A DNA stretch of 64,000 nt from NC2004 sp050874905 (GCA_050874905.1 JBNMLP010000012.1:1-64000), one strand, 5' to 3'. Positions 24,736-34,013 are shown, numbered from the stretch's first letter. Notes: generated by a model from the sequence alone, not told the origin. Numbers and translations are program-made.

Positions 24736-24766
24736 GGATGTGCGTTGCGCACATCCTTTTCTTTTG
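24736..24766 (+). terminator. Rho-independent terminator
   Basis: GGATGTGC (24736-24743) pairs with GCACATCC (24749-24756), followed by TTTTCTTTT. It ends the second BlaI-like gene. Confidence 0.9.
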
Positions 24767-24794
24767 AAAAGATTTCGCAGATCATTGGGAAATA

Positions 24795-24803
24795 TGTTAT
24801 AAT
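24795..24803 (+). promoter_or_regulatory. Extended -10 promoter of topoisomerase operon
   Basis: TGTTATAAT, extended -10, 34 bases before the ATG of the GyrB/ParE-type gene. The -35 is weak. Confidence 0.6.
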
Positions 24804-24836
24804 CTCAAAGATTGAATCATTAAAGGAGCGAAGATT

Positions 24837-26750
24837 ATGGCAACGTATGACGCAAGTAATATTACCGTGTTAGAGGGATTGGAGGCAGTGCGGAAGCGGC
24901 CGGGAATGTACATTGGTTCGACCGGACGCAAGGGACTGAATCATTTAGTATATGAGATTGTAGACAATTCGGTGGACGAGCATCTGGCAGGCTACTGTGA
25001 CCAGATCGAAGTGGTACTGGAAAAGGATGGATCTGCTACAGTCAGTGATAATGGAAGAGGTATCCCGGTGGAACTTCACGAAAAGGGAGTGTCTGCAGCG
25101 CGCCTTGTCTTTACGACGCTGCATGCCGGAGGTAAATTTGATAATGATGCGTATAAGACAAGCGGTGGACTGCATGGAGTGGGTTCTTCCGTAGTAAATG
25201 CGCTGTCTTCTTATATGGAGGTATGGATCAGCCGGGGCGGCTGTGTCAGTTATGACCGCTATGAGCGGGGGATTCCGACGGAAGAACTGAACAAGGGGCT
25301 GCTTCCGGTAGTAGGAAAGACCAGAAAAACGGGAACAAAGATTCATTTTCTGCCGGATCCGGATATATTTGACCGGACGGATTTCAGTGGGGAGGATATT
25401 ATGAGCCGCCTGCATGAAACGGCTTACTTAAATCCGAATCTTACCATTTCCTTTACGGATCGCAGACAGGAAAATGCTGTCACAGAGGTGTTTCACGAAC
25501 CGGAAGGGATCGTTGGTTTTATCAAGGATATCAACAAGAAAAATGAACCGCTGCACGATCCGGTTTATTTTTCCGGAGAAGCGGACGGCATTACCGTAGA
25601 GTGTGCCTTTCAGTATGTCAATGAATTTCATGAAAATGTATTGGGATTTTGCAACAACATTTTCAATGCCGAGGGCGGCACGCATTTAACCGGTTTTAAA
25701 ACCGTATTTACCACCATTTTAAATAATTATGCGAGAGAGCTTGGCATTTTAAAGGAAAAGGATGCCAATTTTACCGGAACGGATATCAGAAATGGAATGA
25801 CGGCGGTCGTTTCGATCAAGCATCCGGATCCGCGGTTTGAGGGACAGACGAAGACGAAGCTCGATAATCCGGACGCCGCAAAAGCAACCTCAAAGGTGGT
25901 TGGAGAAGAAGCGACACTTTATTTTGACCGGAATTTAGAGGTATTAAAGACGATTTTAGAGAGTGCGCAAAAGGCGGCAAAGATCCGGAAAACAGAGGAA
26001 AAGGCAAAAACCAATCTGCTTACAAAGCCGAAGTTTTCGTTTGACAGCAACGGAAAACTTGCCAACTGCCAGAGCAGGGATGCGAAGGAATGTGAGATCT
26101 TTATTGTCGAGGGAGATTCGGCGGGCGGTTCTGCCAAAATGGCGCGGGATCGTATGTATCAGGCAATTATGCCGATCCGTGGAAAGATCTTAAATGTGGA
26201 GAAGGCAACGATCGATAAGGTGCTTGCCAATGCGGAGATCAAAACGATGATCAATGCGTTTGGCTGTGGATTTTCGGAAGGATACGGAAATGATTTTGAT
26301 ATTACGAAGCTGCGGTATGACAAGATCGTGATCATGACAGATGCGGACGTGGACGGCGCGCACATTTGCACGCTGTTACTGACACTGTTTTATCGGTTTA
26401 TGCCGGAGCTGATCTACGAGGGACATGTGTATGTAGCGATGCCGCCGCTTTATAAGGCAGTGCCGTCAAAGGGAAAGGAAGAATACCTTTACGACGATGC
26501 AGCACTGACGAAGTACAGAAAAACACACAAAGGAAAATTTACACTGCAGCGGTACAAGGGACTGGGTGAAATGGATGCGGCGCAGCTTTGGGAAACGACA
26601 CTTGATCCGAAGCGCCGGATGCTTAAAAAGGTGGAGATCGAGGATGCGCGAATGGCATCCGATACGACGTCACTTCTGATGGGAAATGATGTGCCGCCGA
26701 GAAAAGCATTTATTACAAAGCATGCAAAAAGTGCGACGCTTGATGTGTAG
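24837..26750 (+). CDS. parE: Type IIA topoisomerase B subunit (ParE-type)
   Basis: The ATPase subunit of a type IIA DNA topoisomerase, 637 residues. GHKL ATPase motifs: EIVDNSVDEHLAGY, DNGRGIPVE, and GGLHGVGSSVVNALS. The transducer region has the lysine motif QTKTKL. The Toprim domain has EGDSAGGSAK and the metal-binding DADVDGAHI. The C-terminal GyrB tail (RYKGLGEM, DPKRRML) is present. It is coupled to the A subunit 18 bases downstream. Assignment to topoisomerase IV rather than gyrase rests on the partner lacking a clear GyrA box and on the pair standing away from dnaA/recF. An ATG after AAAGGAG is a safe start. Confidence 0.85.
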   Translation: MATYDASNITVLEGLEAVRKRPGMYIGSTGRKGLNHLVYEIVDNSVDEHLAGYCDQIEVVLEKDGSATVSDNGRGIPVELHEKGVSAARLVFTTLHAGGKFDNDAYKTSGGLHGVGSSVVNALSSYMEVWISRGGCVSYDRYERGIPTEELNKGLLPVVGKTRKTGTKIHFLPDPDIFDRTDFSGEDIMSRLHETAYLNPNLTISFTDRRQENAVTEVFHEPEGIVGFIKDINKKNEPLHDPVYFSGEADGITVECAFQYVNEFHENVLGFCNNIFNAEGGTHLTGFKTVFTTILNNYARELGILKEKDANFTGTDIRNGMTAVVSIKHPDPRFEGQTKTKLDNPDAAKATSKVVGEEATLYFDRNLEVLKTILESAQKAAKIRKTEEKAKTNLLTKPKFSFDSNGKLANCQSRDAKECEIFIVEGDSAGGSAKMARDRMYQAIMPIRGKILNVEKATIDKVLANAEIKTMINAFGCGFSEGYGNDFDITKLRYDKIVIMTDADVDGAHICTLLLTLFYRFMPELIYEGHVYVAMPPLYKAVPSKGKEEYLYDDAALTKYRKTHKGKFTLQRYKGLGEMDAAQLWETTLDPKRRMLKKVEIEDARMASDTTSLLMGNDVPPRKAFITKHAKSATLDV

Positions 26751-26768
26751 TGGAAAGGAGACCGTACT

Positions 26769-29102
26769 ATGGATACAACAAAAGACCGTATCATACACTC
26801 CGAGTATTCGGAGCTGATGGAAAAATCATATATTGATTATGCAATGAGCGTCATTGTTTCCCGTGCACTGCCGGATGTCAGGGACGGATTAAAGCCGGTA
26901 CAGCGGCGTGTGCTTTACGATATGAAGGAGCTGGGAACCTACTTTGATAAGCCGTATCGGAAATCGGCACGTATTGTCGGAGATACGATGGGTAAATATC
27001 ATCCGCATGGTGACAGTTCCATTTACGATGCGCTGGTTGTTATGACACAGGATTTTAAAAAGGGGCTTCCTCTGATTGACGGACATGGTAATTTTGGTTC
27101 GATCGAGGGCGATGGAGCTGCTGCGATGCGTTATACGGAGGCACGTCTGACGAAGATCGCACAGGAATACTATCTGGGAGATATGGATAAGGACATTGTT
27201 CCGTTTGTCCCGAACTTTGATGAAACGGAAAAGGAACCGGAGGTGCTTCCGGTGCGTATTCCGAATCTTTTAGTCAACGGAGCGGACGGCATCGCCGTTG
27301 GTATGACAACGAGCATTGCCCCGCATAATCTGGCGGAAGTGGTCGATGCGGTAAAGGCAACGATCAAAAAGCCGGATATTACCTTAGAAGAACTGATGTG
27401 TTACCTTCCGGGACCGGATTTTCCAACGGGCGGCGTGATCGTAAACCAGAAGGAGCTGGCAGCGATCTATGCTACCGGACAGGGCAAGATCAAGCTGCGC
27501 GGCAAGGTTGCGGTTGAGCCGTTAAAGGGCGGCAAGCAGCAGATCGTCATTTCTGAGATCCCATATACGATGGTGGGCAATAACATCGGTAAGTTTTTGC
27601 AGGATGTTGCCAATCTGGTGGAGACGAAGAAAACGACGGACATTGTGGACATTGCCAATATGTCTTCCAAAGAAGGCGTGCGGATTGTGATCGAGCTGAA
27701 AAAGGGCGCAGATGCGAACAAGATCATCAACCTTCTTTATAAGAAAACGAAGTTAGAGGATACGTTTGGTGTCAATATGCTTGCGGTTGTCGATCAGAAG
27801 CCGGAGACCTTAAGCTTAAAGGGTATTATTGACCATCATATTGATTTCCAGTTTGAGCTGTGTACGAAGAAATACCAGACGATGCTTGCCAAAGAGCAGG
27901 CAAAACGGGAAGTGCAGGAAGGTTTGATGAAAGCCTGTGACTGCATTGATCTGATCATTGAGATCTTACGTGGAAGCAAAACAAGAGAGCAGGTTAAGAA
28001 CTGTCTGATGACCGGAGAGACAAAGGACATTACTTTTAAACACGCATCCTCCAAAAAAGAGGCAGCGACGCTTTGCTTTACGGAGCGGCAGGCAGATGCG
28101 ATCCTTGATATGCGCCTGCACCGCCTGATCGGGTTAGAGCTTGACGCACTGAAAAAGGAATATGAAGAAACGCAGAAAAACATTTCCGAATATGAAGACA
28201 TTTTAACGAATTATGATTCCATGGCGAAGGTGATCATCAAGGATCTGGATCGGATCAAAAAGGAATTTGGCAGAGAACGCCGCACCAAGCTTACGGATGC
28301 CGCAGAGGTTGTGATCGAAGAAGAGCCGGTGAAGGAGCTTGATGTCGCCGTGCTGATCGACCGTTTTGGATATGCGAGATGTGTGGATGAATCGGTGTAT
28401 GAAAAAAATAAGGAAGCCGCCGAGGAAGAAAATAAATACATTCTGCACTGTAAAAATACGGACAAGCTGAGTGTGATGACGGATGTAGGAAAACAGCATT
28501 TGATCAAGGTGATGGATCTTCCGTACGGCAGATTTCGTGACAAGGGTGTGCCGATCGATAACGTCAGCAATTATTCTGCTGCACAGGAACGTATCGTCAG
28601 CATTTACCCGCTGGAGAAAATGAAACAGCAAAAGCTTCTGTTTGCGACGGCACAGGGCATGTTAAAGATCTGCGACGGCACAGAGTTTGATGTGAGCCGG
28701 AAGGAGATCGCAGCCACGAAGCTGATGGAGGAAGATACGCTGATCGCTGTGCTTCCGACGACACTAACCCGCACGGTCATGGTAACGGATGACAGCGGAC
28801 AGCTTTCCTTTACCGGGGAGCCGAAGCAGGAGGTGCAGGAAGAGGAGATTCCGGTTACCCAGCTTGTGCTGCAGACGAACTCCGGTATGTTCTTACGTTT
28901 TCCACTTTCAGAGATTCCGGAAAAGAAAAAAGGCGCGATCGGAGTAAAGGGCATTACGCTTTCTGCCAAGGATCAGCTGCTTATGGTACATGCGCTGACA
29001 GAAGGGGAAGATGCGGTCGTGCTGTATGAGGACAAGCAGGTGCATCTGAACCGGTTAAAGATTGCAAAGCGTGCCGGAAAGGGAACGAAGCAGCGGCTCT
29101 AA
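26769..29102 (+). CDS. parC: Type IIA topoisomerase A subunit (ParC-type)
   Basis: The 777-residue breakage-reunion subunit. Catalytic Tyr122 is in AAAMRYTEARL. The quinolone-resistance region reads HPHGDSSIYD with Ser83 and Asp87 (same numbers as E. coli GyrA), the unmutated residues at both key positions. The winged-helix domain, tower and coiled coil (about 370-490) are followed by a beta-pinwheel C-terminal domain. The gyrase-specific GyrA box (QRRGGKG) is not found; the corresponding first blade has GRFRDKG, which favours topoisomerase IV (decatenation) over gyrase. A second, gyrase pair should exist elsewhere in the genome. Confidence 0.85.
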   Translation: MDTTKDRIIHSEYSELMEKSYIDYAMSVIVSRALPDVRDGLKPVQRRVLYDMKELGTYFDKPYRKSARIVGDTMGKYHPHGDSSIYDALVVMTQDFKKGLPLIDGHGNFGSIEGDGAAAMRYTEARLTKIAQEYYLGDMDKDIVPFVPNFDETEKEPEVLPVRIPNLLVNGADGIAVGMTTSIAPHNLAEVVDAVKATIKKPDITLEELMCYLPGPDFPTGGVIVNQKELAAIYATGQGKIKLRGKVAVEPLKGGKQQIVISEIPYTMVGNNIGKFLQDVANLVETKKTTDIVDIANMSSKEGVRIVIELKKGADANKIINLLYKKTKLEDTFGVNMLAVVDQKPETLSLKGIIDHHIDFQFELCTKKYQTMLAKEQAKREVQEGLMKACDCIDLIIEILRGSKTREQVKNCLMTGETKDITFKHASSKKEAATLCFTERQADAILDMRLHRLIGLELDALKKEYEETQKNISEYEDILTNYDSMAKVIIKDLDRIKKEFGRERRTKLTDAAEVVIEEEPVKELDVAVLIDRFGYARCVDESVYEKNKEAAEEENKYILHCKNTDKLSVMTDVGKQHLIKVMDLPYGRFRDKGVPIDNVSNYSAAQERIVSIYPLEKMKQQKLLFATAQGMLKICDGTEFDVSRKEIAATKLMEEDTLIAVLPTTLTRTVMVTDDSGQLSFTGEPKQEVQEEEIPVTQLVLQTNSGMFLRFPLSEIPEKKKGAIGVKGITLSAKDQLLMVHALTEGEDAVVLYEDKQVHLNRLKIAKRAGKGTKQRL

Positions 29103-29107
29103 AGCCC

Positions 29108-29127
29108 TTGACAAGTATAGTATACTT
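29108..29127 (+). promoter_or_regulatory. Promoter element with palindromic operator before CobW-type gene
   Basis: TTGACA at 29108-29113 overlaps a perfect 15-base palindrome AAGTATAGTATACTT at 29113-29127. The -10 is not clear. A palindrome overlapping the spacer of a metallochaperone promoter is where a metal-responsive repressor (Zur- or DtxR-like) would bind; the regulator is not identified. Confidence 0.5.
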
Positions 29128-29166
29128 AACTTAACGAGATTATGTAGAAAGGATGCGTAAGTAGAT

Positions 29167-30333
29167 ATGACAAAAGTAGATATTGTATCTGGATTTTTAG
29201 GAGCAGGTAAAACGACATTGATCAAGAAGCTGATCAAGGATGGATGGAATAATGAAAAGCTCGTTTTGATCGAAAATGAGTTTGGTGAGATTGGTATTGA
29301 TGGCGGTTTCTTAAAGGAGGCCGGTATACAGGTAACAGAGATGAACTCCGGCTGTATCTGTTGTTCTTTAGTAGGAGATTTTGGTACGGCATTAAAAGAG
29401 GTCGTACAAAAATATGCACCGGACCGCATCATCATTGAGCCTTCCGGAGTAGGAAAGCTTTCTGACGTGATCAAAGCTGTACAGGGTGTGGCAGAGGATG
29501 CCGGAATTGTAGTGAACAACTTCGTTGCTGTAGTAGATGCGAAAAAATGTAAAATGTATATGAAGAACTTTGGAGAGTTCTTTAATAATCAGATCGAGCA
29601 TGCCAAGACGATCATTTTAAGCCGTACACAGGATATGAAGCAGGATAAGCTGGAAGCGACGGTAGGGCTGATCAAGGAGCACAATGACAAGGCAGCGATC
29701 ATCACAACACCATGGGATGATATTACAGGAAGCCAGATCCTTTCTGCCATGGAGGAAAAGAGCAAATTCGAGGAAGAACTGTTAAAGCAGGCTGAGGTAT
29801 GTCCGGAGTGCGGACACCATCACCATGATGGAGAGTGCTGCGATCATGACCACGATCACGACGACCACGATCACGACCATGAGCACCACCATCACGATCA
29901 CGACGACCACGACCATGAGCATCATCATCACGATCACGACGACCACGACCATGAACATCATCATCACGATCACGACGACCACGACCATGAACATCATCAT
30001 CACGATGGCTGCGGCTGCGGTCATGACCACGATCATGAAGGACATCACCATGCCGATGAGGTATTTACAAGCTGGGGCAAGGAGACGCCACATAAATACA
30101 GCGAGGAAGAGATGAAGCAGATCCTTGACACGCTGGCAAATGAGGAAGATGCTTACGGTGCTGTTCTTCGTGCCAAAGGTATCGTTCCATCTGTGGACGG
30201 AACATGGATCCACTTTGATTTAACACCGGGAGAATACGAGATCCGTCACGGTGCAGCAGATGTCATTGGACGTATCTGTGTGATCGGTGCAAAGCTTGAG
30301 GAAGAGAAGTTAGAGAAATTATTCCAGTTATAG
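29167..30333 (+). CDS. COG0523 (CobW/ZinU-type) GTPase with histidine-rich metal-binding region
   Basis: A G3E-family P-loop GTPase of 388 residues, likely a zinc or other metal chaperone. Walker A is GFLGAGKTT (residues 9-17), the metal-binding motif is GCICC (62-66), Walker B/switch is IIIEPSGVG, and the guanine-specificity region is near LSRTQDMKQDK. Between the GTPase domain and the C-terminal CobW_C domain lies a Cys/His-rich insertion (about 217-298): CPECGHHHHDGECC, four copies of a DHDDHDHEHHHH-type unit, then GCGCGHDHDHEGHHH. This is one of the longer His tracts for the family. The promoter region holds a palindrome. A second G3E protein follows 16 bases downstream. Confidence 0.9.
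   Translation: MTKVDIVSGFLGAGKTTLIKKLIKDGWNNEKLVLIENEFGEIGIDGGFLKEAGIQVTEMNSGCICCSLVGDFGTALKEVVQKYAPDRIIIEPSGVGKLSDVIKAVQGVAEDAGIVVNNFVAVVDAKKCKMYMKNFGEFFNNQIEHAKTIILSRTQDMKQDKLEATVGLIKEHNDKAAIITTPWDDITGSQILSAMEEKSKFEEELLKQAEVCPECGHHHHDGECCDHDHDHDDHDHDHEHHHHDHDDHDHEHHHHDHDDHDHEHHHHDHDDHDHEHHHHDGCGCGHDHDHEGHHHADEVFTSWGKETPHKYSEEEMKQILDTLANEEDAYGAVLRAKGIVPSVDGTWIHFDLTPGEYEIRHGAADVIGRICVIGAKLEEEKLEKLFQL
29851..30000 (+). repeat. In-frame 36-bp tandem repeat encoding His/Asp units
   Basis: Repeats begin at 29851 (42 bases), 29893, 29929 and 29965 (36 bases each), each starting CACGATCACGACGACCACGA. The later copies are nearly identical at DNA level (GAGCAT versus GAACAT is the main difference), which points to recent expansion and likely length variation between strains. 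Confidence 0.9.
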
Positions 30334-30349
30334 AAGGGAGAACGCGCAA

Positions 30350-31303
30350 ATGGCAGAGCCGAAAGAAATTCCGGTGTATCTTTTCCGGGGATTTTTGGAG
30401 AGTGGAAAGACAAGCTTTATCATGAACACGATTCAGGACCCTTATTTTTACAACGGAGAAAAGACATTGATCATCGCCTGTGAGGAGGGCGAAGAAGAAT
30501 ATGATCCTGCCGTCCTTGCCAAGTACAACTGTGTACTGGAGAGTGTAGAGGAACAGGAGGATCTTTCCGCTGCATTTCTGGAGCGGCTGAATGACAAATA
30601 CAAACCGGATCGTGTTATCATTGAGTACAATGGAACATGGATCTTAGGGGATACGTTGATGATCGTTTCCCCGGATGACTGGGTATATGTGCAGACGATC
30701 TGTACCGTAGATGCCAGCACCTATCAGAGCTACATGGCAAACATGGGCTCTCTGATGGTGGAGCAGTACCGCAATGCGGATATGGTTTTATTTAACCGCT
30801 GTGATGAGAACAGCAAGAAATCTTTCATGCGAAGCAATGTAAAAGCCGTAAACCGTCCGGCGCAGATCTTATATGAGGCAGCAGAAGGACATGAGTTTAA
30901 CGACCAAGAGGATGATCTTCCGTTTGATGTCAATGCCAGTGTGATCGAGATCGCAGATGACGATTATGGCCTTTGGTATATGGATGCGCTGGATCATCCG
31001 GACAAATACAAAGGAAAGACCGTACGCTTTAAGGCAATGGCATACCGTGGCCCGCGTTTTGCGAAAAATGTGATCGTACCGGGACGTCATGCGATGACGT
31101 GCTGTGCGGATGATATTGCATTTGTCGGCTTTATGTGTAAGGGAGATGCGTGCAAAAATGTGCAAAAGCGTGACTGGATCACGGTTACTGCACAGGTGAA
31201 GGTAGAGTTCATCCCGGCGTACAAAGAAAAAGGGCCGATGTTATATGCCCAGAAAATAGAAAAAGCCGAGCCGCCAAAAGAGCAGCTTGTGTATTTCACC
31301 TGA
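30350..31303 (+). CDS. G3E GTPase fused to a YcgQ/TIGR03943-like C-terminal domain
   Basis: Residues 1-190 are a CobW-like P-loop domain: Walker A GFLESGKTS (14-22), VIIEYNGTW in the Walker B/switch place, and LFNRCDE in the guanine-specificity place. The CxCC metal motif of COG0523 proteins is absent. Residues about 195-317 resemble the C-terminal domain of B. subtilis YcgQ (TIGR03943/DUF1980): KGKTVRFKAMAY, then GRHAMTCCADDIAFVGF with Cys251-Cys252, then WITVTAQVKVE and LYAQKIEKAEPP. YcgQ works with the permease-like YcgR and is zinc-regulated in Bacillus. The protein is thus a fusion joining the two metal-linked families, cotranscribed with the His-rich GTPase. Its function is not established. 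Confidence 0.75.
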   Translation: MAEPKEIPVYLFRGFLESGKTSFIMNTIQDPYFYNGEKTLIIACEEGEEEYDPAVLAKYNCVLESVEEQEDLSAAFLERLNDKYKPDRVIIEYNGTWILGDTLMIVSPDDWVYVQTICTVDASTYQSYMANMGSLMVEQYRNADMVLFNRCDENSKKSFMRSNVKAVNRPAQILYEAAEGHEFNDQEDDLPFDVNASVIEIADDDYGLWYMDALDHPDKYKGKTVRFKAMAYRGPRFAKNVIVPGRHAMTCCADDIAFVGFMCKGDACKNVQKRDWITVTAQVKVEFIPAYKEKGPMLYAQKIEKAEPPKEQLVYFT

Positions 31304-31348
31304 TGAGCGTGTCATTTGACAGGTGCAGCATAGCAGAAAGGAGCATCC

Positions 31349-32938
31349 ATGAAGTTAGCCTATTCAAATAAAGAGTTATTTGAAATTGCAAAAGACAATT
31401 ACCAGACGCTGGTGTTTCATTGTGTCAAACTGCATACGGAAGGCTACTGGACAGATCCGGAGCGGTTTTTGAAGCAGACGATCCGGCAGCAGTTGGATCT
31501 TTATCTGCAGGCGGTGCTGCTGATGTTTGCAGCACACAGCGGTTCCTTTTCTACAGAGAGGAACCATTTTGTGCGTGCAATTCCGGACAGCAATATGCTA
31601 AAGATCAGGGAAGATGGGGAGATGTCTGCGGAGGACATCCGGGATGCCAACCGCGTCCTGCATACGCCACCGATTCTGCTGCAGCTTTTTGCGCTTCGTG
31701 ACCGGGAAAAGCATACACATCTTACCGTGATGTTCCTTGATACGCTGTTAAACATTGTCATTGCAATGTCTTATTTGGAGGAGCAGAACGGACAGGGTGT
31801 CGTGGAGTTTATCCGGGAATATATCGAGGGTGTCAGTGCATTTTTGAACGAGGAATGCAGTTACTTAAAGACGATCGATGACCGCTATGTGTTCCGCAAG
31901 ATCGCAAGCCCTACCTTTAAGACCGGGTATATCCGTGATGAGATCGAATATGCAAGGGAAACAGTAACCGTTTCTGAAAGTAAGAAAGAAGATGAGCAGA
32001 CCGCTGACAGCCCAAAAAAGGAAGAACAGGAAGAGGCAGTCGTTTACAACGAGGAAGACATTGCAAGAGAAACGGCAAAAGCGCGTTTGAGTCTTGAACA
32101 GGCCAGAGATGCGAAACGTGCGGCACTCGCCGAGAAGCGGCTGGAAGAATTAAATGCCTTAGTTGGTCTTGATAAGGTGAAGGAAGAAATGCAGTCCTTA
32201 GTGAATCTGATCAAGGTTCGGAAAATGCGGCAGAATTACCAGCTTCCGCAGATGGATATGAGTTATCATATGGTATTTACCGGAAATGCCGGAACCGGAA
32301 AGACGACGGTTGCCAGAATGGTGGCGCAGATCTACAAGGAGCTTGGGGTGCTTTCTAAGGGAACGTTTGTGGAGACCGACCGTGCCGGTCTGGTAGCCGG
32401 ATATTTAGGCCAGACGGCAATGAAGGTCAAAGAGGTTGTCAAGCAGGCAAAGGGCGGTGTGCTGTTCATCGACGAAGCCTACTCGCTTACGAGCCGGGAT
32501 GCCGGCGATGATTATGGGATCGAAGCCATTGATACGCTCGTAAAGGAAATGGAAGATAATCGTGGCGATCTGGTTGTGATCGTGGCAGGATACCGTGATG
32601 AGATGGAGCGGTTTTTAAAGGCCAATACCGGTCTTGTGTCCCGTTTTAATAAATACATTGATTTTGAGGATTATACCCAGGATCAGCTGCTTGAGATTTT
32701 GCGCATGATGGCAGAAAAAGCAGGCATGACGATCAAAGAGGAAGCCCTTATGCTTGTGAGGGAGTACCTGATGGAAATGGATGAAGAAAAACGGCATGAC
32801 TTTGGAAATGCCCGTGGAATAAGAAATGTATTTGAACGTATCGTGACGAACCAGGCCAACCGTCTGGTCGGCTTGGGAGAACCGTCACTGGAACAGTTAA
32901 AAACTATTTTACCGGAGGATGTTGCGGAGCTTGACTAA
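31349..32938 (+). CDS. AAA+ ATPase, CbbX/SpoVK type, with helical N-terminal domain
   Basis: A 529-residue protein. Residues 1-190 are all-helical with no family I recognise; 190-255 are charged and probably coiled coil. The C-terminal AAA+ module begins NALVGLDKVKEEM and has Walker A GNAGTGKTT (312-320), Walker B GVLFIDEAYSL (Asp375-Glu376), sensor 1 VIVAGYRDEM and a sensor 2/arginine region at GNARGIRNVFER. This module matches CbbX and the sporulation protein SpoVK. Such ATPases remodel protein targets, usually as hexamers, and the N-terminal domain would pick the target. ATG follows GAAAGGAG. It ends convergently with tyrA, overlapping by 4 bases. Confidence 0.85.
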   Translation: MKLAYSNKELFEIAKDNYQTLVFHCVKLHTEGYWTDPERFLKQTIRQQLDLYLQAVLLMFAAHSGSFSTERNHFVRAIPDSNMLKIREDGEMSAEDIRDANRVLHTPPILLQLFALRDREKHTHLTVMFLDTLLNIVIAMSYLEEQNGQGVVEFIREYIEGVSAFLNEECSYLKTIDDRYVFRKIASPTFKTGYIRDEIEYARETVTVSESKKEDEQTADSPKKEEQEEAVVYNEEDIARETAKARLSLEQARDAKRAALAEKRLEELNALVGLDKVKEEMQSLVNLIKVRKMRQNYQLPQMDMSYHMVFTGNAGTGKTTVARMVAQIYKELGVLSKGTFVETDRAGLVAGYLGQTAMKVKEVVKQAKGGVLFIDEAYSLTSRDAGDDYGIEAIDTLVKEMEDNRGDLVVIVAGYRDEMERFLKANTGLVSRFNKYIDFEDYTQDQLLEILRMMAEKAGMTIKEEALMLVREYLMEMDEEKRHDFGNARGIRNVFERIVTNQANRLVGLGEPSLEQLKTILPEDVAELD

Positions 32939-33804
32939 AACCGGAACGTATCGCGGTAATCCTTGGATTTCTGGAAGAACTCCCGGATGCCCTCGGTATC
33001 GTCGATCACCAGCATCTGTTTAAATTCCTCCAATACAATCTGATATTGACTTAAGAATTGCAGTACCGCCGTTTTGTTATCCTGCACGATGTTTTGCCAC
33101 ATCTCAGGAGACGAAGCGGCGATTCTTGTCATATCGCGGAAACCGCCTGCAGCAAACTGTTTCATATACTGTTTGTCATTGTCATGCTCCCGCACCGTAT
33201 TGACAAGGGAGTAGGATAAAATATGTGGGACATGGCTGATCGCAGCGGCAGCAATGTCGTGTTCTTTTGCGGAAAGGGTCAGGGTACGGCACTTGCAGGC
33301 AGCAGCAATCTCTTTCATCGTTTCAATATCTTCTGGCTTGGAAAACTCCGTCGGGGTAAACAGGTAAAAGGCTCCCTCAAGCATTTCGGCGGAGGCGTGC
33401 TCGTAGCCTGTTTTTTCAATGCCTGCCATCGGATGTCCGCCGACAAACTGTGCGCCTAAGCCCGCTTCTAAAATGCCGGCTTCCATGCTTCCCTTTGTGC
33501 TTCCGACATCGGTTAAAAGGCAGTCCTTTCGCATGATCTTTTTTAAGGCAGGGAGATAGGAAATGTTGGTAAGTACCGGGGCACACAAAAAGATCAGGTC
33601 ACAGTCTTGAAAGCGGCCATTCAGATCCGGTTCCAATCCATCTAACACACCGTCATCAAGTGCCATTTTAAGTCCGGGCTTTACCGTCGGATATCGGTTG
33701 TTTAACGCAAGCATAGTGATGTCCGGATAGGCTTTTCTTAAGCATTTGGCAATGCTTCCGGCCATAAGTCCAAATCCGATAAATCCGATGGTTTTTTTAT
33801 TCAT
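32935..33804 (-). CDS. tyrA: Prephenate dehydrogenase
   Basis: TyrA oxidises and decarboxylates prephenate to 4-hydroxyphenylpyruvate with NAD in tyrosine synthesis. ATG at 33804, 9 bases after AAGGAG, gives 289 residues; GTG at 33810 is only 3 bases from the ribosome site. The NAD-binding loop is GFGLMAGSIA, followed by LTDVGSTKG and FVGGHPMAGIEKTGYEHA (catalytic His region), and ISHVPHILSYSLV. It is the short form without an ACT domain, so feedback by tyrosine through ACT is unlikely. It appears to be a single-gene unit. Confidence 0.92.
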   Translation of the reverse strand: MNKKTIGFIGFGLMAGSIAKCLRKAYPDITMLALNNRYPTVKPGLKMALDDGVLDGLEPDLNGRFQDCDLIFLCAPVLTNISYLPALKKIMRKDCLLTDVGSTKGSMEAGILEAGLGAQFVGGHPMAGIEKTGYEHASAEMLEGAFYLFTPTEFSKPEDIETMKEIAAACKCRTLTLSAKEHDIAAAAISHVPHILSYSLVNTVREHDNDKQYMKQFAAGGFRDMTRIAASSPEMWQNIVQDNKTAVLQFLSQYQIVLEEFKQMLVIDDTEGIREFFQKSKDYRDTFRF

Positions 33805-33953
33805 ATCCACACACTCCTTTTCTTTTTCTGGTTTTCATTGTACCGCATTTAAAAAGGGGATTCAACACTTTTTTGCTTTAAAGCGATAAAACAGCGGCGG
33901 ACAGGCGTTTTTTCCGCTTGCTGTGGTTTTTGGTAGTCAGATTTTACGGAATG

Positions 33954-33962
33954 TGGTATGAT
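33954..33962 (+). promoter_or_regulatory. Extended -10 promoter of the tmk operon
   Basis: TGGTATGAT, extended -10, about 52 bases before tmk. The -35 is poor. The region 33811-33950 between the divergent genes shows nothing else I can support. Confidence 0.45.
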
Positions 33963-34013
33963 AAAGGTAAGACACAATAGGCAAAAATAGCATAAGATAG
34001 TTGAGGATATATG

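Noticed and set aside
29851..30000. Regular 36-base repeats as a possible CRISPR array
   Set aside because: The units are contiguous without spacers and are read in frame as a histidine-rich segment of the GTPase.
29782..30213. Minus-strand frame of 143 residues opposite the His repeats
   Set aside because: It is a shadow of the repeat; the translation is a low-complexity Val/Met stretch with no ribosome site.
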